From an uncultured Opitutaceae bacterium (lineage in GTDB: Bacteria; Verrucomicrobiota; Verrucomicrobiae; Opitutales; Opitutaceae), in the NCBI GenBank assembly GCA_946482625.1, contig CAMLSH010000255.1:1-5928 (forward strand): a stretch of 5,928 bases of DNA, in the 5' to 3' direction. The position numbers and the translations under genes were made by a program. A model generated the notes under the pieces. It saw only the letters and a program-made list of their open reading frames with translations, made no database searches and was not told where the DNA came from. How positions within the stretch are numbered: position 1 is the first letter of the stretch; every line of letters starts with the position of its first letter. Below, in pieces: positions 1-5,875 of the stretch.

Positions 1-362
1 GGCTCGTAGATCTGTTCGCTCGCGTCGCGGTAGGCGGAGACGGCGGCGTCTTCTCCGCGTTCGGCCTCGGCGAGAACGGCGTGTGGCTCGTTGGTGGAGA
101 CGGCAGCCTTGATGTTGATCCAGCCGCGATGGATGGCGCCGGTCACGCTGCCGTGCTTGTCGGCGTCGCCCCCCAGCGAAGCGACGAGCTGGCGGAGTTC
201 GCGCGAAAAGGTTTCACGCTGAGTGGCGTAGCGGCGGAAAATGGCCTGAAGTTCGGGGTCTTTGGAGTCGTCCGCGGCGGTTTTAAATCCCTCGCAGCCG
301 TCTTTGCAGGTCTCGATGAGGTTATTGAGAAGGTCGATCGTTTCAGAGGTCTCGATTTTCAT
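1..362 (-). CDS. PA2169/DUF2383-type four-helix-bundle protein (partial, C-terminus off the window)
   Basis: The minus strand is open from an ATG at 362-360 to the left edge, giving 120 residues beginning MKIETSETIDLLNNLIETCK. The protein is strongly helical and charged, with the motifs NNLIETCKDGCEGFKTAA (about 13-30), FRRYATQREEFSREL-like (about 42-56; the sequence reads QRETFSREL), GSVTGAIHRGWINIKAA (about 71-87) and an acidic AEAERGEDAAVSAYRDA segment near 97-113. This order is what I know from the PA2169/DUF2383 family, ferritin-like four-helix-bundle proteins of about 150 residues and unknown biochemical function, often near stress genes. By that length about 30 residues are missing. 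An AAAGGG lies about 10 bases before the ATG and could act as a ribosome binding site. The gene is divergent from the GH13 gene. Family assignment is from motif memory; the function is not known. Confidence 0.82.
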   Translation of the reverse strand, partial: MKIETSETIDLLNNLIETCKDGCEGFKTAADDSKDPELQAIFRRYATQRETFSRELRQLVASLGGDADKHGSVTGAIHRGWINIKAAVSTNEPHAVLAEAERGEDAAVSAYRDASEQIYE

Positions 363-763
363 ATGTTGGGTGCCCTTTGTGCAGAGCGTCATTGCGCTGC
401 AGAGAAGAGCGTCCGCTTTATCCGTGCCGCGCGAATCGACGCGGAGACATGTCGCTTGCGGACGAGCAGTTACGGAAAACGCTACGAGGAGCGGGCAGGC
501 GATTCATTGCGAAACGCCCCCCGGGCTCTTGTCGCGGCCTTCAGAATACAGTCTGACGTTGTGATGCGCCGAACGCCTCTACGGAGTGCTGGCCGGCGGT
601 TGCCGCGAGCGGCAAAGAGAAAAGGACGCTCCCCGCGAACCTCGGGAGTCGGCGCCGTTGCGAAAAAGTTTCATGTGCCGATTTGCCCGGTGCGGGGTGT
701 TGGCGGAGCGTACGCGTCAATCGTCGCGTAACGTCGGGTCACTTTGTCGGGAAAGGAACCATC
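363..763. other. Intergenic region between divergent genes
   Basis: This gene-free stretch of about 400 bases separates the four-helix-bundle gene from the GH13 gene and must carry the promoters of both. I could not find a convincing -35/-10 pair in either direction. Small imperfect palindromes are present (for example CCGCG/CGCGG near 427-444), but nothing resembles a tRNA, riboswitch or terminator. Open frames here are short or run on as antisense frames of the left-hand gene. The only useful signal is the ribosome binding site at its right end. Confidence 0.6.
752..757 (+). promoter_or_regulatory. Ribosome binding site of the GH13 gene
   Basis: AAAGGA lies six bases before the ATG at 764. 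This decides the start: the same frame is open upstream to an ATG at 683, but that stretch has no such site and its 27 extra residues do not look like part of the enzyme. Confidence 0.7.
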
Positions 764-2620
764 ATGGAACTCTTGCCACTCGCCAGGCTGGGCGCGCATG
801 AACGCGTGCCGGGTGTTGTCGACTTCGGGCTGCTCTTGCCCTGGGTCTCGGCTGCGAACGGAAACCGGATGTGGGTGAAAATCATCCACGAGACCGATCA
901 GTTTTTGCAGCACGTGCCGCCGCTGATGTTCGAGCTGACGCATTCGCTCGATCCGAAATATGGCGACTACTGGTCGGGCACGGTGGACATCGCGGCGACG
1001 CCGCCTCCACCGGGTTCGGCGTGGGGAACGCCGGGCCGGTACATCTACCGTTACTTTCTGCGCAACCCCAACGTGGGCGATCTCGATTGGATCGTGGATC
1101 CGTGCGCGCGTGAGTTTGGCGTGGGCAAACTCTCGGCGTTCACGCTCGGGTATGTGCCGTACGCGTGGAGCGCGCAGGAGGCGGCGTGGCGCACGCCGAA
1201 ACTCAATGACCTCGTGCTGTACGAGCTGATGCTCGCGGAGTTTGCCACCGATCTCGACGAAGCGATCGACCGGCTCGGTTATCTCGCCGATCTCGGCGTG
1301 AACTGCCTGGAGATCATGCCGGTTTCGAACGTGGCAATGACGGTGGATTGGGGCTTCCTGCCGATCGGGTATTTCGGCGTCGATGAACGTTTCGGCAAGC
1401 GACGGGATTTCCAGCGGTTCGTGGATGCGGCGCACCAGCGGGGGCTGGCGGTGATCCTCGATGCGGTTTACGGCCACACCGGCGCGGAGTTTCCTTATTG
1501 CGACGTGTATCGGCGGCTGCGGTACAACGAGAATCCTTTTCTAGGCGGCTTCGCGAAGGACCTTTTCGGCGAGAGCACGGACTTCGCGAAGACGTTCACG
1601 CGGGATTTTTTCTACACGGTGAACGAGCACTGGCTGGACGTGTATCACCTCGACGGCTTCCGCTACGATTGTGTGCCGAACTACTGGGACGGCCCGATGG
1701 GCGTGGGCTACGCGAAGCTCACCTACACGGCGTACCAGACCTTGAAGGCGAAGATCGGCGGCGGCGGGCCGTGGCTGCGGTTTGACGGAGGACCCGGTGA
1801 ACCGCTGCGATTGATCCAGTGCGCGGAACAGCTCGAAGCGCCGGAGGAGGCGTTGGAGAAAACCTACAGCAATTGCACGTGGCAGAACGGAACGCTCGGC
1901 GCGGCGAAGTGGGCGGCGACGGGCAATCGCGACGCGCTGACGGCGCTTGGGTTTTCGCTCGGGCTAGCAGGGTACCCGACGAGCGTGACGACCAATGGCG
2001 AAACGATCCCCAAGGCGGCGCTCCAGTACATCGAGAACCACGATCACTCCCGTTTCGTGGCGAATTTCGGCACGATCGGGCGCGACAACGAATTGTTTCG
2101 CGAGGGCGACCGCGCGCAGTGGTTTCGCGTGCAACCTTACTTGATCGGCGTGCTGCTGGCGCAAGGGCTGCCGATGCTCTGGCAAGGGCAGGAATTCGCG
2201 GAAAATTATTTCGTGCCCGATTCAGGGCTCGGCCGCGTGATGATGCTGCGGCCGGTGCGCTGGGACTATTTTTATGACGAAATCGGCCGGAGTACAGCGG
2301 GCCTCGTTCGGCGGCTGCTCGCGCTGCGGCGCGGGGCGTCGGAGTTTCGGAACGGGGCGCATTACTTCTACAACGACTGGGCGCGTTACCAGTCGCGAGG
2401 GCTGCTGCTGTTTTCTCGTTACGAAGGAGAACGCTTCAGCCTGGTGGCGCTCAACTTTTCGGATACGGAGCAGACCGTGCCGTTCTGGTTTCCTATGAGC
2501 GGAGATTATGAGGAGCAGCTGCATCACCGCCTCGAGGATCATGTGAACGGCGTGGCTGCGTTGACGGAGCGGTGGCTGACGATCCCGGGAAATTATGGAC
2601 GCGTGTGGAGCCGGATGTGA
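764..2620 (+). CDS. GH13 alpha-amylase-superfamily glycoside hydrolase/transglycosylase
   Basis: This encodes a 618-residue enzyme expected to act on alpha-1,4/1,6-glucans or malto-oligosaccharides in the cytoplasm; no signal peptide is visible. Residues about 15-140 look like a CBM48/E-set beta-sandwich (GRYIYRYFLRNPNVGDLDWI, then VDPCAREFG), as precedes the barrel in branching enzymes and maltooligosyltrehalose trehalohydrolases. The barrel starts near YELMLAEF (153-160) and WGFLPIGYFGVDERFG (196-211). All four GH13 regions are visible: DAVYGH (D233, H238), FRYD (R300, nucleophile D302), AEQLE (acid/base E355) and ENHD (H426, D427). QGQEF follows at 474-478, and residues from about 540 form the usual C-terminal beta domain. 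The catalytic triad is complete, so the enzyme should be active. The motifs match neither GlgB nor TreZ cleanly, so specificity is open and I give no symbol. The gene stands alone and converges on the next gene. Confidence 0.93.
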   Translation: MELLPLARLGAHERVPGVVDFGLLLPWVSAANGNRMWVKIIHETDQFLQHVPPLMFELTHSLDPKYGDYWSGTVDIAATPPPPGSAWGTPGRYIYRYFLRNPNVGDLDWIVDPCAREFGVGKLSAFTLGYVPYAWSAQEAAWRTPKLNDLVLYELMLAEFATDLDEAIDRLGYLADLGVNCLEIMPVSNVAMTVDWGFLPIGYFGVDERFGKRRDFQRFVDAAHQRGLAVILDAVYGHTGAEFPYCDVYRRLRYNENPFLGGFAKDLFGESTDFAKTFTRDFFYTVNEHWLDVYHLDGFRYDCVPNYWDGPMGVGYAKLTYTAYQTLKAKIGGGGPWLRFDGGPGEPLRLIQCAEQLEAPEEALEKTYSNCTWQNGTLGAAKWAATGNRDALTALGFSLGLAGYPTSVTTNGETIPKAALQYIENHDHSRFVANFGTIGRDNELFREGDRAQWFRVQPYLIGVLLAQGLPMLWQGQEFAENYFVPDSGLGRVMMLRPVRWDYFYDEIGRSTAGLVRRLLALRRGASEFRNGAHYFYNDWARYQSRGLLLFSRYEGERFSLVALNFSDTEQTVPFWFPMSGDYEEQLHHRLEDHVNGVAALTERWLTIPGNYGRVWSRM

Positions 2621-2651
2621 GCACGACGCGGCGCGTCGGTGTGTGTGGTTT

Positions 2652-2692
2652 CCGAGGGTCGGACGCGTTAGGGATAATGCGCCCTACCTCGG
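2652..2692. repeat. Nested intergenic palindrome
   Basis: CCGAGG (2652-2657) pairs with CCTCGG (2687-2692), and inside it TAGGG (2669-2673) pairs with CCCTA (2682-2686). It lies 31 bases after the GH13 stop codon, between convergent genes. No T-tract follows on either strand, so it is at best a weak terminator of the GH13 transcript. It could also be a copy of a dispersed intergenic repeat. The pairing is seen; the role is inferred. Confidence 0.35.
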
Positions 2693-2725
2693 AGCATTGA
2701 ACGCGCATTGCGGCTGACGTGGAGA

Positions 2726-2762
2726 AAAATTAAACCGCCGCCGGTGCAAGGCCGGGCGGCGG
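2726..2762 (-). terminator. Intrinsic terminator of the secreted repeat-protein gene
   Basis: An 8-bp perfect stem, CCGCCGCC (2735-2742) with GGCGGCGG (2755-2762), can be extended by two pairs across a one-base bulge. On the minus strand it is followed directly by TTTAATTTTT (complement of 2725-2734). It begins 41 bases after the stop codon of the minus-strand gene at 2804-3496. The T-tract is on the minus-strand side only, so this is not a bidirectional terminator. Confidence 0.85.
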
Positions 2763-2803
2763 GTGCGGTGGTCAGACGCAGGATGCGCGTCGGAAATTGG
2801 GAC

Positions 2804-3496
2804 TCAGGGCGTGGGCGCGGGTTCCTTCGCGAGCGTGAAGGTCTGAGTGCGGGTCTCGATGGTGCCGTCGGGTTTGGTGATCTCGACGGTGCGCGTACCG
2901 GTGCCGTCGGCGTTAACCTGACGGGAGAGTTCGCGCTCGGTGGTTTTGCCGGCGGGGCCGGTGACGGTGGAGGTGCGCGTGGTGAGACCGTTGCCGTTGT
3001 GGGTCGTGGCGTTGGTGGCGGTGGCTTGTTTGCCGTTCTCGCCCGTGATGGTGGCTGTGGTCGTGCGACCGCTGTCGGTCTTGGTTGTAGTGGAGTTGTA
3101 GGTACCGGTGCGGCCGTTGAAGCCAGTGGCGGTGCCTTCGCTGGAATAGGTTTTGTCACCCGTCTTTGTGACCGTGCCCTCGCGCGTGGCGGTTTTGCCG
3201 TCGATGCGAGTAGCGGTGGCGGAGGTGGTGCCGGTGGCGGTTTCTTTGTCCCACGTGCGCGAGGAGGAGCGGGTGGCGGTGGCGCCGTCTTGATTGGTGC
3301 GGGAGGCTTCGCGTTCGCGCGTGCCGTTTCCGCGGGTGGTGGAGCCTTGGAAGGTGCCGGATTTTCCGGAGCCGGTGGTGTAGCTGCCGGAGCGGGAGCG
3401 GGAGCGCTCGGCGGCGTGGGAGGTGTTGGTGAGAGCGAGCGCGACGCCCGCGAGCAGCGCGAGGCCGAGGATTTTGTGGATGAGCGAGTGAGTCAT
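2804..3496 (-). CDS. Secreted Thr/Gly-rich repeat protein of unknown function
   Basis: This encodes 230 residues. Residues 1-28 are a clear Sec signal peptide: a short basic start (MTHSLIHK), the hydrophobic core ILGLALLAGVALAL and a cleavage site SHA|AE after residue 28, so the mature protein of about 202 residues leaves the cytoplasm. It has no cysteine and no membrane anchor. The mature part is Thr/Ser/Gly/Arg-rich and built of about 13 degenerate units of 13-15 residues, each with a turn such as [N/D/S/A]-G-[K/R/T]-T followed by alternating Thr. Turn glycines (or the equivalent residue) fall near 44, 58, 71, 84, 100, 114, 128, 143, 155, 170, 183, 198 and 211. This suggests a beta-hairpin or solenoid fold; it is not a family I can name. 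The ATG is fixed by the signal peptide, although no Shine-Dalgarno site is at the normal distance. Terminators on both sides make it a single-gene unit. The opposite strand is also open, but gives only Gly-rich low-complexity translation. Confidence 0.85.
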   Translation of the reverse strand: MTHSLIHKILGLALLAGVALALTNTSHAAERSRSRSGSYTTGSGKSGTFQGSTTRGNGTREREASRTNQDGATATRSSSRTWDKETATGTTSATATRIDGKTATREGTVTKTGDKTYSSEGTATGFNGRTGTYNSTTTKTDSGRTTTATITGENGKQATATNATTHNGNGLTTRTSTVTGPAGKTTERELSRQVNADGTGTRTVEITKPDGTIETRTQTFTLAKEPAPTP

Positions 3497-3518
3497 GGGA
3501 GTGAGGGCGGTTACTCCC
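3497..3518 (-). promoter_or_regulatory. Hairpin abutting the start codon of the repeat-protein gene
   Basis: On the minus strand GGGAGT (3518-3513) can pair with ACTCCC (3502-3497), which touches the ATG at 3496. The only purine-rich, Shine-Dalgarno-like bases (GGGAG) lie about 17 bases before the ATG and are inside this stem. The helix could limit or present the translation start. The pairing is seen; a regulatory role is only possible. Confidence 0.3.
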
Positions 3519-3558
3519 GGCGAGACGCGGGGTTTCGCGGCGCGGTTTCAACGGACGC

Positions 3559-3591
3559 AAAAAAGCCGGCGCCTTTATTTTTGCGCCGGCT
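3559..3591 (-). terminator. Intrinsic terminator of the metallophosphoesterase gene
   Basis: A 9-bp perfect stem, AGCCGGCGC (3564-3572) with GCGCCGGCT (3583-3591), encloses a 10-base A/T-rich loop. On the minus strand six T (complement of 3559-3564) end the hairpin. It lies 39 bases after the phosphoesterase stop codon and 62 bases before the start of the next minus-strand gene, so it should separate the two transcripts. Confidence 0.9.
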
Positions 3592-3630
3592 GTAACCTCG
3601 CGTCGGGTTTCGGCGTCGGGCGACGAATGC

Positions 3631-4488
3631 TCAGGCGAGGGTCAGCAGAGAGATCTCAGGGCGGCAATTGAAGCGGACGCCGAAAAGACAACCGACGCCT
3701 TTGCTCACGTGGAGCCAGCGGTTTTCCCAACGATGCAGGCCGCTGATGAAGCGCTTGTCTCGAACGGGCGCAAAGCGGCGTGCGAGGAAGGGAATGCCGA
3801 TCTGGCCGCCGTGGGTGTGTCCGCTCAAGAGGAGATCCCACTCGTGTGCAAGCAGCGCGGACTTGCTGTCGGGATTGTGGCTGAGGACGACGCGGGTGTG
3901 GCGTTCAGCATTGAGCAGGGGCGCGAAGGCGCTGCGAGGAAGGCAGTCGTTGCACCATAAATCGCCGAGCCCCACGAGTTGGATACGGCGATCGTGCAGC
4001 GTGAGATCGATCGCGTGATTGTGCAGACAAGGAATGCCGGCGGCAGCGAGCACGGCGCGCACATCTGCGCTGGTGGAGGCTCCACCGTAACGGGCGCTCC
4101 ATGCCCCGCCGTCGTGATTGCCGAGCGTGGCGAACGTCGGCGCAACCGCAGGCAGCGCGCGCAGTACGTCGGCGTATCCGGCGGGAATTTCTTCGCAGCG
4201 GGTCACGAAGTCGCCGGTCACGCAAATCACGTCGGGTTTGAGGGCGATGCCCTGTGCGATGGCGCGGGCGAGGTAGTCGAGCGGGATTTCACGCGACGCG
4301 TGCAGGTCGGAGAGATGCAGCAGGCGTAGCGGTCGATCCGCGGGTTCGCGGCTGGTCGTGACGGTGTGTTGAGAGAGCCGGAGGTGTTGCGGCTCAAACC
4401 AGCGCGTGTACGCGGCGACCGATCCTGCGGCGGCGCCCGCACCCAGGGCGGTGAGGAGAAAACGGCGTCGCGTAAACAGCGTGCTCAT
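3631..4488 (-). CDS. Tat-exported metallophosphoesterase, YkuE/YaeI-like
   Basis: This encodes 285 residues. It is a calcineurin-type phosphoesterase with two-metal-site motifs in the normal order: SDLH (D61, H63), TGDF (D93), GNHD (N124, H125, D126), SHNPD (H204) and SGHTHGGQIG (H224, H226). The C-terminus NCRPEISLLTL is typical of the YkuE/YaeI branch. The N-terminus TRRRFLLTALGAGAAAGSVAAY is a twin-arginine signal, so the folded, metal-loaded enzyme should be exported; B. subtilis YkuE is a Tat substrate associated with the cell wall. The substrate is unknown (a phosphodiester or pyrophosphate of an envelope component is plausible). The frame is open for 40 more codons upstream, but the Tat signal places the start at 4488. 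No Shine-Dalgarno site precedes it. The gene is 154 bases from the upstream methyltransferase and ends at its own terminator. Confidence 0.93.
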   Translation of the reverse strand: MSTLFTRRRFLLTALGAGAAAGSVAAYTRWFEPQHLRLSQHTVTTSREPADRPLRLLHLSDLHASREIPLDYLARAIAQGIALKPDVICVTGDFVTRCEEIPAGYADVLRALPAVAPTFATLGNHDGGAWSARYGGASTSADVRAVLAAAGIPCLHNHAIDLTLHDRRIQLVGLGDLWCNDCLPRSAFAPLLNAERHTRVVLSHNPDSKSALLAHEWDLLLSGHTHGGQIGIPFLARRFAPVRDKRFISGLHRWENRWLHVSKGVGCLFGVRFNCRPEISLLTLA

Positions 4489-4560
4489 GCGCGGGGATTG
4501 GATGCGGGCCGCGCGGTTGACGGCCGGATGAATTCTCCGTGGAGACGATGAGGTGGACGA

Positions 4561-4591
4561 ACGCGCACCGTTGGACCTGAACGGTGCGCGT
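4561..4591. repeat. Perfect 12-bp inverted repeat between methyltransferase and phosphoesterase genes
   Basis: ACGCGCACCGTT (4561-4572) is perfectly complementary to AACGGTGCGCGT (4580-4591), with a seven-base spacer. It starts 51 bases after the methyltransferase stop codon, as a terminator hairpin would, but no T-tract follows on either strand. It may end or stabilise the methyltransferase mRNA, or be a binding site in the leader of the phosphoesterase gene, 72 bases before its ATG. The palindrome is certain; the role is not. Confidence 0.6.
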
Positions 4592-4642
4592 CGGAGCCGG
4601 CAACACACAAAAAGGAGATCGGAGGACGGGGCGGAGTCGCGG

Positions 4643-5725
4643 TCAGGCGGCGAGGCGGACGATGTAATATTCGTTTTGGAAATCGTGCGCGAGTTGCTCG
4701 ACGCGGATGGATTTGAAGCCGGCGTCGTTGAGCATTTTCTCCGCGAGCTGGCGGCCCCACATCGTGCCGAGGCCCATGCCTCCTTCAGCGAGCGACACTG
4801 TCATGCAGTGGAAGGTCGAGATCGCGTAGAGCAACACCCCGGCGGGGTGATCGACGTTTTCGTGCGGGCGCGACGACGCGCGGATGTCCTGCATGAGGTA
4901 GGTGCCGTCGGGCTTGAGCGCCCGGGCGATGGCGTGGAGGACGAGATCGGGATGCGCCTGATCGTGAATGGCGTCGAAGGTGGTGATGAGGTCGAAGGCG
5001 TTTTTGCGGTCGAGGCGGGCGGCGTCGCCGACTTCGTAGCGGAGGTTGGGCAGGTTTTCCTGGGCGGCCTGTTCGGTGGCCCAGCCGATGGCGTCGGCCG
5101 AGAAGTCGATGCCGGTGAAACGGCTTTTCGGATACCGGGCGGCGAGGTGACGGAGCGCGATGCCGCGTCCGCAGCCGAGATCGAGGACGGAGATGCCGGC
5201 GTCGAGTTTATCCATGATGCCGGGGACCAGCGGGAGGATGTGATCGAAGAGCGCGGCGACGACGGTCTGCCCGCTGTCCTCGGCCATGACTTCGTGGAAG
5301 CGGGTGAACTGCGAGTAGGGAACGCCGCCGCCTTCGCGGAAGCAGCGTAGGATTTTGTCCTCCACCGATCCGAGTACGGAGATGTACTGGGTGAACGCGG
5401 CGAAGTTGTTGGGCGCGGCGGCCCGGGTGAGAAGCGCGGCGTGTTCGGCGGGAAGGTGCCAGGTATTTTTCTCGGAGTCGTGCTCGATGAGCTTGGCGGC
5501 GAGGAGGCAGCCGAGCCATTCGCGGACGTAGCGCTCGTTGAGCTTGGCGGTGGCGGCGATCTGGTGCGAAGTCGCGGGTGGAAGCGCGGCCATCGTATCG
5601 AAAATTCCGGCACGGTGGCCGATGGAGATCATGAGGGCGAGGGCGCCGTCGTTGATGACTTGGAGAAGACGGGAGCCGAGGGCGTCGATTTTGGACGTGT
5701 CGAGGGAGCGGCAGGCGGTACACAT
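4643..5725 (-). CDS. SAM-dependent methyltransferase with N-terminal winged-helix domain (Rv2258c-like)
   Basis: This encodes 360 residues with no signal peptide, so the protein is cytoplasmic. Residues about 15-105 form a helical/winged-helix segment (INDGALALMISIGHRAGIFD, then the HTH part from SHQIAATAKLNERYVREWL to AAKLIEH), which in this family serves dimerisation and covers the active site rather than binding DNA. The class I Rossmann domain follows: motif I VLDLGCGRG (180-188), the acidic SAM-ribose residue in GIDFS (D207), GDAARL (233-238), FDAIHD (250-255) and ALKPDGTYLMQD (269-280). The domain order matches Rv2258c-type methyltransferases, whose substrates are mostly unknown small molecules. 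The ATG at 5725 is chosen because conserved sequence begins soon after it; it has no Shine-Dalgarno site (CTCCTCCC precedes it). The frame stays open upstream into the tandem repeat at the right edge, which I regard as non-coding. The acceptor substrate cannot be read from the sequence. Confidence 0.9.
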   Translation of the reverse strand: MCTACRSLDTSKIDALGSRLLQVINDGALALMISIGHRAGIFDTMAALPPATSHQIAATAKLNERYVREWLGCLLAAKLIEHDSEKNTWHLPAEHAALLTRAAAPNNFAAFTQYISVLGSVEDKILRCFREGGGVPYSQFTRFHEVMAEDSGQTVVAALFDHILPLVPGIMDKLDAGISVLDLGCGRGIALRHLAARYPKSRFTGIDFSADAIGWATEQAAQENLPNLRYEVGDAARLDRKNAFDLITTFDAIHDQAHPDLVLHAIARALKPDGTYLMQDIRASSRPHENVDHPAGVLLYAISTFHCMTVSLAEGGMGLGTMWGRQLAEKMLNDAGFKSIRVEQLAHDFQNEYYIVRLAA

Positions 5726-5860
5726 GGGAGGAGCGAGGATGAGGGCTGCGGTTGGGTGGCGGTTCTTCTTTCGAGTTGAGTGGAGGAACCACGTTAGCAG
5801 GTGCGCGCCGGAGATTTTAGTGTGGGAACTACGGTATCGGAGGGGCGGCGGTACGGTAGA

Positions 5861-5875
5861 GCGCGCTTCGCGCGC
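5861..5875. repeat. GC-rich hairpin at the edge of the tandem repeat
   Basis: GCGCGC (5861-5866), TTC, GCGCGC (5870-5875) is a six-pair stem with a three-base loop. It overlaps the first, degenerate unit of the heptanucleotide array by two bases. It lies about 135 bases before the methyltransferase start. It resembles a REP-like palindrome, but one copy cannot show that. Confidence 0.45.

Noticed and set aside
449..556. A 35-residue plus-strand open frame starting MSLADEQLRK, with GGAGA just before the ATG.
   Set aside because: It is too short, with an Arg/Pro-rich tail and no recognisable homology; chance occurrence is likely in GC-rich intergenic DNA.
81..731. A 216-residue plus-strand open frame over the four-helix-bundle gene and the intergenic region.
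   Set aside because: Half lies antisense to a recognisable gene, and the rest has no domain, no ribosome binding site and Arg-rich, non-protein-like composition.
671..1477. A 268-residue minus-strand open frame opposite the start of the GH13 gene.
   Set aside because: It is His/Arg-rich and featureless. The plus strand encodes conserved GH13 regions here.
2624..2638. A short CG-rich palindrome (CGACGCG/CGCGTCG) just after the GH13 stop codon as a terminator.
   Set aside because: The centre is a single base, so only about five pairs can form around a loop, and there is no T-tract.
2708..3595. A 295-residue Gly-rich open frame on the plus strand opposite the secreted protein gene.
   Set aside because: The translation is low-complexity GGG/GAG sequence with no domain. 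The minus-strand frame has a signal peptide, regular repeats and its own terminator, and both terminators at this locus point to minus-strand transcription.
4553..5350. A 265-residue plus-strand open frame opposite the methyltransferase gene.
   Set aside because: It is an antisense shadow in GC-rich DNA. The minus strand carries all the methyltransferase motifs.
5814..5820. A TAAAAT-like -10 element on the minus strand before the methyltransferase gene.
   Set aside because: No acceptable -35 element lies at the normal spacing, so I do not call a promoter.
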